NCBI GenBank assembly: GCA_023678885.1
Contig: CM042985.1
Coordinates: 18,454,465-18,518,464 of the forward strand
Reading direction: 5' to 3'
Origin: Pogostemon cablin
Lineage: Eukaryota > Streptophyta > Magnoliopsida > Lamiales > Lamiaceae
Length of the DNA stretch: 64,000 bases
The notes under the pieces: model-generated
What the model saw: the letters and a program-made list of their open reading frames with translations, nothing else
Database searches by the model: none
What the model was told of the DNA's origin: nothing
Shown: positions 10,243-21,044 of the stretch, piece after piece
Layout: every line of letters starts with the position of its first letter
How positions within the stretch are numbered: position 1 is the stretch's first letter
Translations under genes and position numbers: made by a program

Positions 10243-12177
10243 AAATTCTATGAATGATGCCAGAATGATGGAAAATATCTGAAAGAGATTTGAACGCTGT
10301 GCCACCATCACTTTGAAGAGATTTTATTTTGGTGTTTTACTGAGTTTCCACTAGATTTTTAAAATTTATGAAGGCTGCTTTGACATCTGATTTAAGTTTC
10401 AACAAGTAAATCTAAGTGTATCGAGTTTTAGCATCAATGAAACTAACATAATATGAGAAGCCATTCACAGACTTTATAGGGGAAGGACCCCAAAGATCAG
10501 TATGAATAAGGGAAAAAGGTTCTAATATTTCTGAAACTGAAGTTGGAAAGGGTTGTTTATGGCTCTTAGCCTTCATACAAGCTGAACAAGGTGAATTAGA
10601 ACTATAATCAAGATAAGAGATATTGGTAATGGCTAAAGCCTTCTTAACTATATCACATGAAGCATGTCCTAATCTATTGTGCTAAGTGCTTAAAGGAAGA
10701 CTTTTTTTAATTTCAGCGGAGTTCACAAAAGCTGGTGAGTTGGGTAGATTGTGGTGTAAAGCTGGAGGTAAGATATCCTTTGAATGTGCCAAACTGAATT
10801 TGTAAAGACCATTTTCAAGGCTCCCTTGAAGCAGTATTCTGTTTGTGGCTTGATCCTTCACAAAACAATGAGTTGGATGAAACTCAAAGAAAACATGATT
10901 ATCAAGAGCAAATTGTGAAACACTTAAAATATTTCATTTTATGTGAGGGACATGCAAAAGATTTTTGAGAAGAAACATGTGAGGATTGTGAGATTTGGGA
11001 GTTGTTACTAAAGAATTACCATAATGTGAAATTTTTAAATTTGTGTCATTTCCCATGTGGACTCTTTCTGTGCCTTGATACTCAGATCTAATATTCATGT
11101 TGTTAAGATCAAATGTGACATGGTTACTAGCCCCAGAATTTGGATACCATAAGGTTTCTGCCATAAAATCAGTGTTGTGGTTGGAAAAACTAGCAACATT
11201 TGCCGTTGGTTGTGGAGTGGCATTAGTGTAGAGGTTGCTAGGTTAGCTATATGGATATGGAGTATTCTATAAATCTGCTCTATAAAATCACTTTTTAGCT
11301 GTGTGGTTGTTTCTGTGACAGATTTGGCATCTAGGATCACTGGATTGTCCTCTTCCTCTTTGAAAATCGCCTCTGAATGGTGGTCTTCCACCTCTGTATG
11401 GACCATTCCTTCCTCAGCTATATTGATTATTTGCCCCTCTCCAAAAAGTAGACGGAGTGGTTTGTGTGGTGAGATTGACACTAGGTGAGGAGCCTTCTAT
11501 TCCAAAATAAGAGGAGACATCATTCTCATCTAGTCTAGCTTCAAAACTAAGAAGCAAAGAACTTACTTTCATGACTGATGTTGGTCCTATTTTAGAAGAA
11601 ACAGAGACAATAACAGGGTTTTGTTTTGATCTTAAACTAGCCATAATATAGAGGATTTGATCATCATCATTAACTCGATGACCTGCTGCATTGTGAACAT
11701 CACAACAACTTTTGATTATGTTCAAATAATCCCTCATGTTGAGAGATCCTTTTCTAAAACTTTGTAGTTGTTGCTTGTAGTGCATAATTTTTGCTCGTGA
11801 TTGGCCAAAAAAACCAGTTTCAAGGCAATCCCATATTTCCTTTGAAGTGTTCAAACCAACAGTGCTAACTAAAATACTTTCCGTGAGGGATGATAATAAC
11901 CAAGAAACTATCAATTGATCTTGCCTTACCCAGTTAACAAATTAGGATTGGACGTGTCTTCATCTTTTGTTTCTCTAGAAATGATCTTCTGTGGTGCAAC
12001 TTTCTCACCAGTCAAATAACCTTCAAGACCATAGCCTCTAACAGCTGCAACAAATTGCTGCCTCTAAATAAGATAATTATTTTCTGTGAGCTTCACAGAA
12101 ATGAATTGATTTAATAGGAGTTGGATTTGAGAAGTTGTTAGGCTTGTCACCTCACTGGAGCTTGAAGAAGAAGCCAT
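10243..12177 (-). pseudogene. Copia gag-protease-integrase N-terminal part (element G, upstream of F)
   Basis: Minus-strand reading starts at an ATG at 12177 followed by a Ser-rich segment. Gag follows, with N-Y-L-I-stop-R-Q-Q where W is expected, and G-Y-G-L-E-G-Y-L-T-G-E. The protease (about 11150-10934) reads W-Y-P-N-S-G-A-S-N-H-V, so the catalytic Asp is replaced by Asn. The integrase zinc-binding region and the first part of the core lie at 10700-10243 (W-G-P-S-P and a Q-S-D-G-G segment). Several stops and frameshifts show that it is inactive. Confidence 0.85.
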
Positions 12178-12252
12178 GGCAGATTTGTGATACTATGTAT
12201 ATATGAGAATAGAAAGAAGGGAAATGTCATAGAGACCAAGATTAATCTGGTA

Positions 12253-12263
12253 CTCTGATACCA
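12253..12263 (-). other. Primer-binding site, initiator tRNA-Met type (element G)
   Basis: The minus strand reads TGGTATCAGAG directly next to the LTR, the standard copia primer site. Confidence 0.88.
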
Positions 12264-12541
12264 GGAAGAGAATTGAAGAGAACCATATTGAGAGAGAACA
12301 ACAATTCGGATAAAGTTTTTTAACTAATTTGATTGTTGAATTAAATTTACAAATGATAGTGATGGATCATATACAGAGGTACAGGCAGTAAAAGAAGGGC
12401 AGCTGGCAACGCTAGTAAACAAAGCGTAACAACTTGATTCCTTTTAGAAATTATCCCCTACTTCTCTCATCAATTGTTCTTGGAAGGTTGTTTGGGTTTT
12501 TATCCTCTACAACTGAGTTTACTAATTTCTTCTCCTTATCA
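12264..12541 (-). repeat. 5' LTR of copia element G (278 bp)
   Basis: It begins TGATAAGG on the minus strand and matches the 288-bp copy at 5262-5549. The right flank GGTTG differs from the left flank GGCTG by one base. Confidence 0.88.
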
Positions 12542-12546
12542 GGTTG

Positions 12547-14193
12547 TATTAACAAGAAAAAGGGTACCAAATTGTAGAACTTTCTGTGCCCTGACCCCTT
12601 CACCCTCCGTCGCAAACAGCTGCTTTGGATGATTGATTGAGGATCGACAATGGAGCCCTTGGCGGTGCATTCTTCCAAGTTGTAGCAGCAAGAACGCGGG
12701 CTACAAATCGATTGCAGTGGAAACAAAGCCCAAGGCATCGTAAACAGCTATCGGGTAGGATCAGCGGTGCCAATTTCGATAAGACCCACCGAGTAGGAGT
12801 AACACCAGCATGATATTGGAGTCATCGACGGAAGAAGAATCCAGTGGAATCTCCAGTAGCTGATACATCGCGGGTAGCCAACGATAGGTGCGGCCGAAGT
12901 CCAGGCAGCACTGGTGCAGTCAGAGTTCCAAGCGGCGATGCGTGAGCAAGATCCCTAAAATCATCAAGGGGTGGCACATCCCCAATTTCAAGGGGTACAT
13001 CACTGTGAGTAAAAGAGTAACGAATTCAGCCGTGAAAGGCGATAAATCACCGATGCCAGGATGTTAGAAAACAGATCCAGTTAAGAGATAAACGTCCATG
13101 TAGAAGATTTTGACTAATATGGGCGCGGGCAGTAGATGTGTTGGAAACAGAGGATTGAATCATTTATGTTAATACCGGCAGTTCACCGTAGTTTGGAGGT
13201 AGATAACATATTTTTATTCACCCTAACGGCCCGTCCAGTTAGAATTGCAAAAAAATTGAGCGGGAATATTAGTGCTAAAAAAAAGTTTTGAACTGAAGTC
13301 AAGACTATTGGGACTAAACTCAAATGAAACTGTGATGGGTGGGACATATTTTGCAATTTTCTCAAGCATGCTAAATTCTCCAGCTTCGTCAGAAAACTCA
13401 ACACTTACATACGTTCCATCTCTTATTATCTGTTAATCAATCTCTTAACCCTTTGATTAATTGAATTGTATCAAAATAGGGATTCCGTAAAGTGGCAACA
13501 AACCTGTGAGAGTTAAGCAACCAGATGTTCCGCAGGGGTGAACGAGATGAACTTGGGAATATCTGTTGGCGGTCCAACGAGGCAAAGCCTAACGTACAAC
13601 TCCAAGCTAAGGATCATTCTTTCACCAACCTGATCCAGGAGAAACAGAGCCAGAAGCGAGAGAATGGCACCTTGAATTGGGAATACAACTCCCTTTGAGG
13701 CATATGAAGGGGTTCGACAAAATCTCTGAGACTTGATTAATCAGGACACTCTTTTATCTCGGCTATAGTAAACTATGCAGCATGCGCAGGGCGTCGGAGG
13801 GAATTCCTCCACCGGGAGAGAGCGGGAGTTGTCCATGTTAATCTCATTTGCTATGTAGGATTATCTTGCCTGAAATCTCCGATTTCTAGCCAAAAAATGG
13901 GGTTCTGGCGACTTTTGGACAAAAATAGGCCAATTTCAAGAGTTATGGGACGACATTGAAATTTTTATCTTTTTTGGGATAGAATAAAAAATTTCTTATA
14001 ATTATGGGACCAAAAATGATTTTAACTCTAAAATAGTTACATTCATGATTCAACAAATAATTAAGTTAAAATTTAAATACATAAAGGTGGGTCGTATTAT
14101 GATCTGCACGAAAATTCGCACTTTTCACATACCGTTTTCATATGATTATTACATAATTTTAATTTTATATGTAGAGTTTATTATTTATTGTCA
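12547..14193. other. Unassigned DNA, no gene recognised
   Basis: Base composition is less AT-rich in 12550-13860 than around it, and short frames are open on the minus strand (for example 12738-12451), but none shows a domain I can name. The stretch could be a decayed LINE 5' part or host sequence; I see no poly-A tail or target duplication to support either. 13870-14190 is AT-rich and featureless. Confidence 0.45.
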
Positions 14194-14310
14194 TACTCCC
14201 CCGTCCCACCTATACAATTCGGATCATGATCCAAATGCAAATGCAATCTGCTAACACTAGGGTTCCTGCTAATCCTTTTGATCTCTGATCTCATCGCTAC
14301 CCTAGACATG

Positions 14311-14658
14311 CCTCAAATATTTGGTAATCACAGATTATTACCTTCATTAAACTAGAGTGAGTCTCTTATGTGCCGGGCACACGGATTTAGATCCGTGCCC
14401 CTTTACAATTTTCGTGCCCATTTACAATTTAAATTCACTAGCAATATATAGGTTTAAATTGAATAGGGAGGGGAAGAATTGTGTTCACATGGGGACACGG
14501 ATTGTGTCCAAGGGGCACAGGAGCTTTTGACCTTAAACAAATCGTTATCCTAAACACTTTATTTCGAATATATTTACTCCTCAAATATTTGGTAATCACA
14601 AATTATTATGTTAATTAAACAAATCGTTATCCTAAACACTTTTTTCCGAATATATTTA
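14311..14658. repeat. Tandem duplication (about 80 bp), first copy interrupted
   Basis: The word CCTCAAATATTTGGTAATCA occurs at 14311 and 14579. The sequence after the second copy continues to 14658 and matches 14311-14346 joined to 14533-14578 once the 180-bp insert is removed. Confidence 0.82.
14353..14532. mobile_element. MITE-like element, 180 bp, TSD TTAAAC
   Basis: The insert is flanked by TTAAAC at 14347-14352 and 14533-14538. Its subterminal parts are an imperfect inverted repeat: TGTGCCGGGCACACGGAT near the left end and, reversed, TGTGCCCCTTGGACACAAT near the right end. Comparison with the uninterrupted second repeat copy confirms its limits. Confidence 0.75.
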
Positions 14659-14901
14659 CCATGTTAGACCTAAACAGGTTTTGCATCACTAAATAAAATC
14701 TGTAAGCTGTATACCAAAGGAATAATATATTCTTCCATAAACAAAAGGCATAATATATTCTCCCTAAACACTTTTAATATAATAATACAATATCATATTT
14801 AAACTTATAAATACACAATCAACCATTATAATATATAATAATAATATAATATTATATCCATTGTTACTAAAACTTGAACTCATGACCAGCCCACCATCTG
14901 A

Positions 14902-15144
14902 TCATCCAATGGAACCACCATCTGATGATCCAATAGAAAAAGAATCTAGTGAAGTCTCTCCGCCAGAGTCAGAGTTGAATGAATCCGGTGAAGTCTCGTC
15001 AAGGTTCTTTGAGCAATATCTAAAATAATAAGAATCCTGTGAAATCCCTCCGCCAGTGTCAGAGTTGAATGTGATAAGCGAGCGAAGCTGTGAGCTGCCT
15101 TTGGTGGACACTTGATTCGTGATCGAGCTCATATTATCCGCCAA
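14902..15144 (-). CDS. Small Ser/Asp/Gly-rich open frame, hypothetical
   Basis: The 80-codon frame starts with ATG at 15144 and has two related internal segments (N-S-D-T-G-G-G-I-S-Q-D-S and N-S-D-S-G-G-E-T-S-L-D-S). It lies head to head with the RING pseudogene, 81 bp away. I do not recognise it. The repeats and proximity could mean a remnant of a divergent gene, or chance. Confidence 0.2.
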   Translation of the reverse strand: MADNMSSITNQVSTKGSSQLRSLITFNSDTGGGISQDSYYFRYCSKNLDETSPDSFNSDSGGETSLDSFSIGSSDGGSIG

Positions 15145-15225
15145 ATTCTACCTCAAAGGCAATTATTTTCAGCAAGGGAGAGGGTATTGCACCTCAGTAA
15201 CTGACTAGTTTTGAGCAATGTTGAA

Positions 15226-15716
15226 ATGTTATCGGTCGCGTATGAGATGGAATTCTGGCTGGATCCCGGTTATCACATGGAGTTCTTCTATTTTTCTATG
15301 GGCAAAACTCTCGAGAAAATTCAATCCATGCTGAATTCCCACAACGCAGTGTATAGGGAAGTCGAGATGTGCTGCTGGGCGGAGTCAGAAGCGTTCGATG
15401 AATTATTTGATATTACCTATAATTATTCAGTCAGCGATGATTCTTCAGACGACGGAGATGAAGATTATATGGTTGATTATCCAGGTGAAGATAAAGAAGA
15501 TGTTATGGTTTTGGATGATGATTAGTTTGCAGGGTTCTTGGAGATGACAGAGGAAGCAACCGGAAGTTGCTCCGTTTGCTTGGAGGACCTACATTCCGAT
15601 GCCATTTTAACACCGTGTGCTCTCTTTTTCATCTACCCAGTATTCACAAGTGGCTCAAGATTAACTCATATTGCCCTGTTTTTCATTTCAAGATCATCAC
15701 TCCAAAGCAGATGTGA
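15226..15716 (+). pseudogene. RING-H2 type (E3 ubiquitin ligase-like) protein, decayed
   Basis: From the first ATG at 15226 the frame encodes an aromatic/acidic N-terminal part and a very acidic segment (S-D-D-S-S-D-D-G-D-E-D). A TAG at 15523-15525 follows, then in the same frame C-S-V-C-L-E-D, the first zinc pair of a RING finger, and T-P-C. After a frameshift near 15615 the RING continues as S-L-F-H-L-P-S-I-H-K-W-L-K-I-N-S-Y-C-P, ending at TGA 15714-15716. Later Cys positions are lost (Ser in P-S-I-H, and V-F-H where C-R is expected). The acidic region plus RING layout fits a plant RING-H2 ligase, but this copy cannot fold a complete finger. Confidence 0.75.
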
Positions 15717-15834
15717 TACAAAGGGGTTTCGATTTACGTGACGTGGTAATTGTCGTAGAGGAATTCTAGACATAATCGATGTCTTAGGTGGTCTTCCAGT
15801 GCCAGTTCCATTTAGCGGGACGGAGGGAGTATTA

Positions 15835-16090
15835 CACTACAAAAAAAGGTATTTTTTAGCAATGGAATTTACCAATAAAATTCAATCTATTAGTAAGTAC
15901 CAATGGATTAGAAACAAAAATGACATTTTTGTATTAGCAATAGAATGCCAACGGACTTATTCTCTATTTTAGTAACGGAATTCAATTCGTTGCTAATTAT
16001 CAATGGATTACCAATGAAATCCTTATACAAAATTTTTAGCAATTGAATACTAACGGAATTATTTACCAACGGATTGATTTTTTGTTGCTG
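15835..16090. mobile_element. Miniature CACTA-like element, TSD TTA
   Basis: The left end is CACTACAAAAAAA. The right end is TTTTTTGTTGCTG, whose reverse complement CAGCAACAAAAAA is an imperfect match. TTA occurs on both sides (15832-15834 and 16091-16093), the 3-bp duplication expected for CACTA elements. Inside are several copies of the word CAACGGA/CAATGGA in both orientations. No transposase is present, so it would be non-autonomous. Confidence 0.65.
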
Positions 16091-16349
16091 TTAGGTATTG
16101 ATCTTTGTTATCTCGTCGGTCTTCATCGTCGCCGGATAAGATGGTCGAGGGGTTGAACTCCACAATGCTCAAATTCCCGTTAAACTCTCACAAGAATTCA
16201 AATCCATGTTCTGCCCGTTAGGGGTCACAAATGGGTGTGATATGCTGCAAAGGTGTAAGGCTATGAGCCTGTTTTAATGAACTAAAACAGGCCAAATACT
16301 TAAGGAAATGAGGGCCAGCAATTTGGGCCAAAACCCAATGGGCCCAACA
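16091..16349 (-). repeat. Partial 3' LTR of copia element E
   Basis: On the minus strand it starts TGTTGGGCCCATTGGG directly after a polypurine tract. The far end is not defined: no partner LTR is present in the window and the CACTA-like miniature element begins near here. Confidence 0.55.
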
Positions 16350-16669
16350 AATCTCCACATTGGTCCAAATCGTCCACCCTTGTGTTTAACTAAATGGGAA
16401 TTCATCATCGTACTTTTTTCTAGATACCTGCAAAATGAAAGACACAAAGTTAAATGCAAGATCCAGAAATTTGGCAAACACAAAGTAAGTCAAGAGAAAT
16501 GACACAAAGTTAAAGGTATCACAAAAGATACACAAATCTAAGCCCGGGGCAAAGATAACGGACACACAGTCACAAAGTGTTTAAATTATCACGAGGATAA
16601 AATAAACTGAGCATAAAAGCACAAGGGTGAACACAAAGTTCACGGAAAAAAAACTGCATACAACATGCT
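16350..16669 (-). other. 3' untranslated part of copia element E with ACACAAAGTT repeats
   Basis: The minus strand has ATGTGGAGA, a polypurine tract, next to the LTR. The rest holds several imperfect copies of ACACAAAGTT (plus-strand reading), near 16442, 16481, 16502 and 16632. No coding frame is present. Confidence 0.65.
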
Positions 16670-17179
16670 TTAATCAAGAGAGTCAAAATTTAAAGTCCTC
16701 ATGCAAGACCTAAAATTTTCAACAGATAAGTATTTAGTACCCATATCAGCAGGATTAAATTCAGATGCAATCTTTTCCAGGTTAACAATACATTTTTCCA
16801 CAATATCACGAATGAAATGATACCTAAAATCTATATGATTGGTTCTATCATGGAAAACAAGATTTTTACATAACTGAATTGCAGACATACTATCAGAAAA
16901 CACAGTGACGCATTTATCATGAAAACCTATTTAGTTAAGAAGGCCTAGCAGCCAAATAGCTTCTTTTAAAGCATCAGTAATAGCCACGTATTCAGATTCA
17001 GTTGTAGATAGAGCAACCACATGCTGTAACTGAGTTTCCAATATGCAAGAACCACACAAAGTGAACACATAAGAAGTGGTAGACTTCCTATTATCTCTAT
17101 CATTAGCATAATTAGAATCAACATAGCCAATAAGGCTCACACCATTTGCAGATTTAGAAAAGTGTAAACTTACCTCCAT
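16670..17179 (-). pseudogene. Copia RNase H domain (element E)
   Basis: The minus strand reads G-Y-V-D-S-N-Y-A, S-T-T-E-S-E-Y-V-A (catalytic Glu), then after a stop near 16925 F-S-D-S-M-S-A-I-Q-L (Asp) and the closing T-N-H-I-D-F-R-Y-H-F-I-R-D segment. All belong to the copia RNase H domain that ends pol. Confidence 0.85.
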
Positions 17180-17191
17180 GGAGCCCTTGAG

Positions 17192-18506
17192 TTATCGCAA
17201 CAGCAATTTCAAAGCCTCCCAATGAGGCGCACCTGGATTTGTCATATACCTACTCAAGCAACTAATAGAATATGCAATATCTGGTCTAGTGCTGACCATA
17301 AGATACATAACAGACCCAATAACATTAGAATAAGGAACCTTTTCCATTTCAGCAATTTCGGAATCAGTCTTTGGAGACTGATCCTTACTTAACACAAAGT
17401 GAGCAGCAAGAGGCACATTCACAGTTTTAGCAGACATCATAGAGAACTTACTCAAAACCTTTTCAACATATGAAATCTGATTAAGCAAGAAAATATGGTT
17501 CTTCCTATCTCTATCAATGTTCATGCCAAGAATCCTTTTAGCATCTCCAAGATCTTTCATATCAAAATTATCACATAGACTCTTTTGAACATGCTCAACA
17601 TATTTAAGATCAGGGCTAACAATTAACATATCATCCACATAAATGATCAGAAAAATAGGAATAGAATATCAATTTTGAAGTAAAGATAATTATCATGCAA
17701 ACTTCTCTTAAACTTCAAAGATGTCATGCATTGATCAAACTTCTTATTCCACTGTCTAGGAGATTATTTCAAGCCATACAAGGATTTCTTCAAAAGGCAC
17801 ACAAGATCAGGATTTTGGGGTACACAAAACCCTCAGGTTGTTTCATGAAAATCTTTTTATCCAAATCACCATTAAGAAAAGCAGTTTTGACATCCATTTG
17901 CTTTAACTCCCAATCAAAATGAGCAACTAATGCAAGCATTATACGAACAGTGGTGAATTTAAGAATAGGAGCAAAGATTTCATTATAATCAACTCCTTCC
18001 TTTTGAGTAAAACCTTTTGCTACCAATCTAGCTTTAAATCTAACATTTTCAGGCTCATGTTTCACTTTGAAAAGCCATTTGCAATCAACAACAGAGCAAT
18101 GAGCATGTTTTGGAACCAGAGTCCAAGTATGATTAACATGCAATGATTTTATTTCATCTTTCATAACATTTAACCATTTCATAGAGTTGTCAGATTTTAA
18201 AGCCTCTTGATAGGTCTTAGGTTCATTATCAACACTTTCAAATGCATTAAAAGCATGAGTATCAATATGAAAATCATCATACCTAGCAGGTGGCCTAATA
18301 TTCCTTCTAGGTCTATCACTAGGCAACACATAGTCATCATCTTCAGGAATATCATGCATATTTTCGTTATTGATAGCAGGTACATTGGCAACAAGTTCTT
18401 GATCAACAACAGTGTCAAGTAAGTTTTCAACATCACATGACAAAGGAGACAATTCCACCTCACTTGAAGAAGTGGTAGGATCATGTAAAGGCACAACATC
18501 AGGCAA
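17192..18506 (-). pseudogene. Copia reverse transcriptase (element E)
   Basis: An acidic linker is followed by the RVT_2-type RT: T-W-T-L-V-P, F-K-A-R-L-V-A-K-G-F-T-Q, M-D-V-K-T-A-F-L-N-G with a catalytic Asp, and the Y-V-D-D box at 17631-17642. The sequence D-M-K-D-L-G-D-A-K-R-I-L-G-M follows. A frameshifted stretch near 17640-17800 breaks the frame just before the Y-V-D-D box. The catalytic residues themselves are kept. Confidence 0.88.
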
Positions 18507-18559
18507 AGGAGCAGATAAGCAAGGAAATTAAGATTTATTGAAGATCACATCCCCACTAT

Positions 18560-19477
18560 TCACAATTTTGAAACCAGATTCAGAAAAATCCCACAACCTA
18601 TAACCTTTAACACCCTCATGATAACCAAGAAAAACACTTTTCTACTCATAGGATTCAATTTTTCATGTTTCTGACGTACAAACGCAGCACAGCCAAATAC
18701 ACGTAGCATAGAATAATCAATACTTTTACCAAAAAATACATAGTCAAGGCACTTACCCCTTAAAGACACAGAGGGGGATTTGTTCATTAAAAATTATGCA
18801 GTAATAAGCGCCTTACCCCAAAATTTTTTAGAAAGTCCAGAAGACACCAACATGCTCCTCACCCTTTCTAACAAAGTCCTATTCATCCTCTCAGTAACCC
18901 CATTCTGTTGGGGAGTGTAAGGAGAAGACTTATGCCTCACAATTCCAGATTTAACACATAAATCATTCATGACATTATTGCAAAATTCAAGTCCATTATC
19001 AGTTCTAAGATACTTAATCTTTTTACTCATTTGATTTTCAATCAAAGTTTTCCAATTTTTGAACTTTTCAAAAACATCAGATTTGTTTTCAAGCAAAATC
19101 ACCCACACTTTTCTTGAAAAATCATCAATAATGGACAGAAAATACACATTGCCACCTTGAGTTGGCTCACCAGATGGCCACCACACATCAGCATGCAAAT
19201 ACTCAAGCATATCACTAAACGAAGAAGTCTTAGGGTACGAGGAAAGAGGAAATTTTACCTTCGCATGTTTGTCTTGCACACAAGAATTACAGAAAGGAAT
19301 GCATGTAAGCTTATCATTACCAAAAGAATCAGCTTTATGCAACAATTCAAGACCTTTACTACTCATGTGACCTAACCTACCATGCCAAATATTTGTTTTA
19401 TCCTCTTTAACAGCATTAGCATACATAATAATAGATTTAGCATAGCAAACATACATGTTATTTCTTTTTTTCAACAT
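18560..19477 (-). pseudogene. Copia integrase (element E)
   Basis: The minus strand shows W-H-G-R-L-G-H with a C-N-S-C pair (HHCC zinc site), the core with H-A-D-V-W, R-T-D-N-G and P-Q-Q-N-G-V-T-E-R (the D, D, E triad), then F-W-G-K-A and the C-terminal V-F-G-C-A-A-F-V segment in a shifted frame. W replaces the usual G after D-V-W. One long open frame covers the zinc and core domains. Confidence 0.9.
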
Positions 19478-19483
19478 TAAAGA

Positions 19484-20659
19484 CGGGCACAGAACCCTTT
19501 ACAATAGACATGCAACCCTTTCCCCACCTACACTCAAGACCCTCATCTTCAAGTGCAGCACAAGAATTCAAGTTGTTACACAAATCAGGCACATGTCGCA
19601 CGTTTTTTAAAGTGAAAACGAAATCATCTTTAAAATGCAAACAAATGTCACCAACACCAAGCACATCACATCTTTTTTCATTAGCCATAGACACAAAGCC
19701 ATGAGAAAAATAGTTTTATATGAAGAGAAAAGATGTTTAAAAGGTGTCATATGAAATGTGCAACCAGAATCCACAAGCCATTCATTATCACACAGAGATG
19801 AATGCACAGAATTCACACAACTATCAGAAATAGCAAACATATCACCATAATTCACAGATTCAGAGGCAACATTAGCATGATCATTATAATTATTTCTCTT
19901 AGGATGAGGACACTTATTCGCAAATGTCCCCTTTCATGGCAATTAAAGCATTTCTTGTTTTTCTTGTCAACATTCTGATTATTCTAGGATTTTACATCAG
20001 AATTTTTATCCTTGTTCTTATTCTTGTTCTTGTTCTTATTACGATTGTTAGGTTTCCCCTTAACATGCATAACCTCCCCAAAATTTTTAACACCCCCATT
20101 TTGTTTTAAATCATTCTCTTTGCTTTTTAAGGCATTCACCACAATACCAAGAGTAATATCATCATGACCATACTTTATAGTAGTTTTGACATCACAATAA
20201 GAATCAGGTATAGCATTTAAAAGCACAATAGGAGTGTATTCATCAATATGCTTGTCACCCATTTGCTTAATATCTTGAATCAACTTAGTGAACACATCCA
20301 AATTTTCTTCAACATCTTTGTTTAAGTCAAGTTTAAAATAAAAGAATTTTTCAAGAAGAAACATTTTACTAGACAAAGACATTTCAGTGTACAACTTATC
20401 CAGCTTTACTCACAAAGTTTTAGCAGACTCATGCATACCAACTTTTCTAAGCACATGATCTGAAATATTCAAGATAATCACAGACAAAGCAAGCTCATTC
20501 ATCTCAGCCTTTTTAACAAGTGTTAAATCCTTATCATACGAGTGATCTACAGCTTTGAAGACCCTTTGTTGGACGAGTATGCACTTTATTCTCTATTTTC
20601 AAATGCTGAAGTCTCGCTTACCGTCAAACGGTGCTTGTCCAAACGAAGAAGACGAAGCT
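19484..20659 (-). pseudogene. Copia gag and protease (element E)
   Basis: Gag begins near 20659, where ATA stands in place of ATG before a Ser-rich start. F-D-G-K-R-D-F-S-I and V-Q-Q-R-V-F-K-A are recognisable, with two stops between them. The capsid part continues to 19984, ending in an Asn/Lys run (alternating N and K). A zinc knuckle C-F-N-C-H-E-R-G-H lies near 19945 and is frameshifted before its last Cys. The protease has W-L-V-D-S-G-C-T (catalytic Asp kept) near 19790 and a conserved V-R-H-V-P-D segment further on. Confidence 0.82.
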
Positions 20660-21044
20660 ATGGGTATTTAAAGTTAAGTAGAACAAACTATGAATGAAAA
20701 AAATATAGAATTTAAAACAGAGCAACAATCTGTCACACACTAGGTTGGCACTACACTAATCACACACAACGTGAGAAACGAAGCAGTATAACACACAAGG
20801 ATAGATTTTTAGCAGCAAAAATTGAAAGACCAAGATGATAATTTCACAAAGAAACAAACAAGAACAGTAATAAGAGGACCAGCCGCCTCAAGGCATCACA
20901 CAAGAGAAAATATAAAGGACCGGCCGCCTCATGGCATGACAGAAAAATAAACAAGAAAAGGCTCAATCTATTTCACTAGAGCGGTGTCTCCGACTAAAAC
21001 ACCGTACCACCTCTACGATCCACCAGCCTATTTTTAACGGGGCG
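20660..21044 (-). other. Leader of copia element E, truncated
   Basis: Noncoding sequence upstream of gag. Two related words, GGACCAGCCGCCTCAAGGCAT (20878) and GGACCGGCCGCCTCATGGCAT (20920), form a short repeat. I find no TGGTATCAGAGC primer site, so the 5' LTR boundary cannot be placed. The end at 21044 is the junction with the B LTR; the last five bases GGGCG would be the B target copy. Confidence 0.5.

Larger units (their letters stand above)
5262..12541 (-). mobile_element. Copia element G: Ty1/copia retrotransposon lacking RT and RNase H, interrupted by F
   Basis: Minus-strand order is LTR (12541-12264), tRNA-iMet primer site, gag, protease, integrase, linker, polypurine tract, LTR (5549-5262). 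Flanks GGCTG (5257-5261) and GGTTG (12542-12546) are a target duplication with one mismatch. Without F it is about 3.3 kb, shorter than a full copia element of nearly 5 kb, because the RT and RNase H domains are absent between the integrase/linker and the polypurine tract. The gag (NYLI-RQQ type) and the integrase C-terminal region resemble the Ale/Retrofit group. Confidence 0.9.
14196..15829. mobile_element. Segment bounded by Stowaway-like ends (TA TSD), carrying a RING pseudogene
   Basis: The left end reads CTCCCCCGTCCCACC after TA (14194-14195). The right end reads GGGACGGAGGGAG before TA (15830-15831). CTCCCTCCGTCCC is the usual end of Stowaway/Mariner-type elements; the left copy lacks one T. 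The 1634 bp between include a tandem duplication, a small MITE and a RING-H2 pseudogene. Whether the two ends belong to one element or to two separate ones cannot be settled from this copy alone. Confidence 0.5.
16091..21044 (-). mobile_element. Copia element E: Ty1/copia (Tnt1/Tork-like) relic, 5' end cut by element B
   Basis: On the minus strand it runs leader, gag, protease, integrase, RT, RNase H, polypurine tract and the start of the 3' LTR. Domain order (integrase before RT) defines copia. The 5' LTR and primer site are missing because the B LTR starts at 21045. The 3' LTR appears incomplete at its lower-coordinate end. Many short indels and stops show an old copy. Confidence 0.85.

Noticed and set aside
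12451..12738. 95-codon minus-strand frame as a LINE ORF1 part
   Set aside because: It runs into the LTR of copia element G at 12541, and the remaining peptide has no clear LINE motif. Left as unassigned DNA.
15538..15741. Functional small RING protein
   Set aside because: The RING lacks later Cys positions in any single frame and is separated from its N-terminal part by a stop; a frameshift lies in the middle of the finger.
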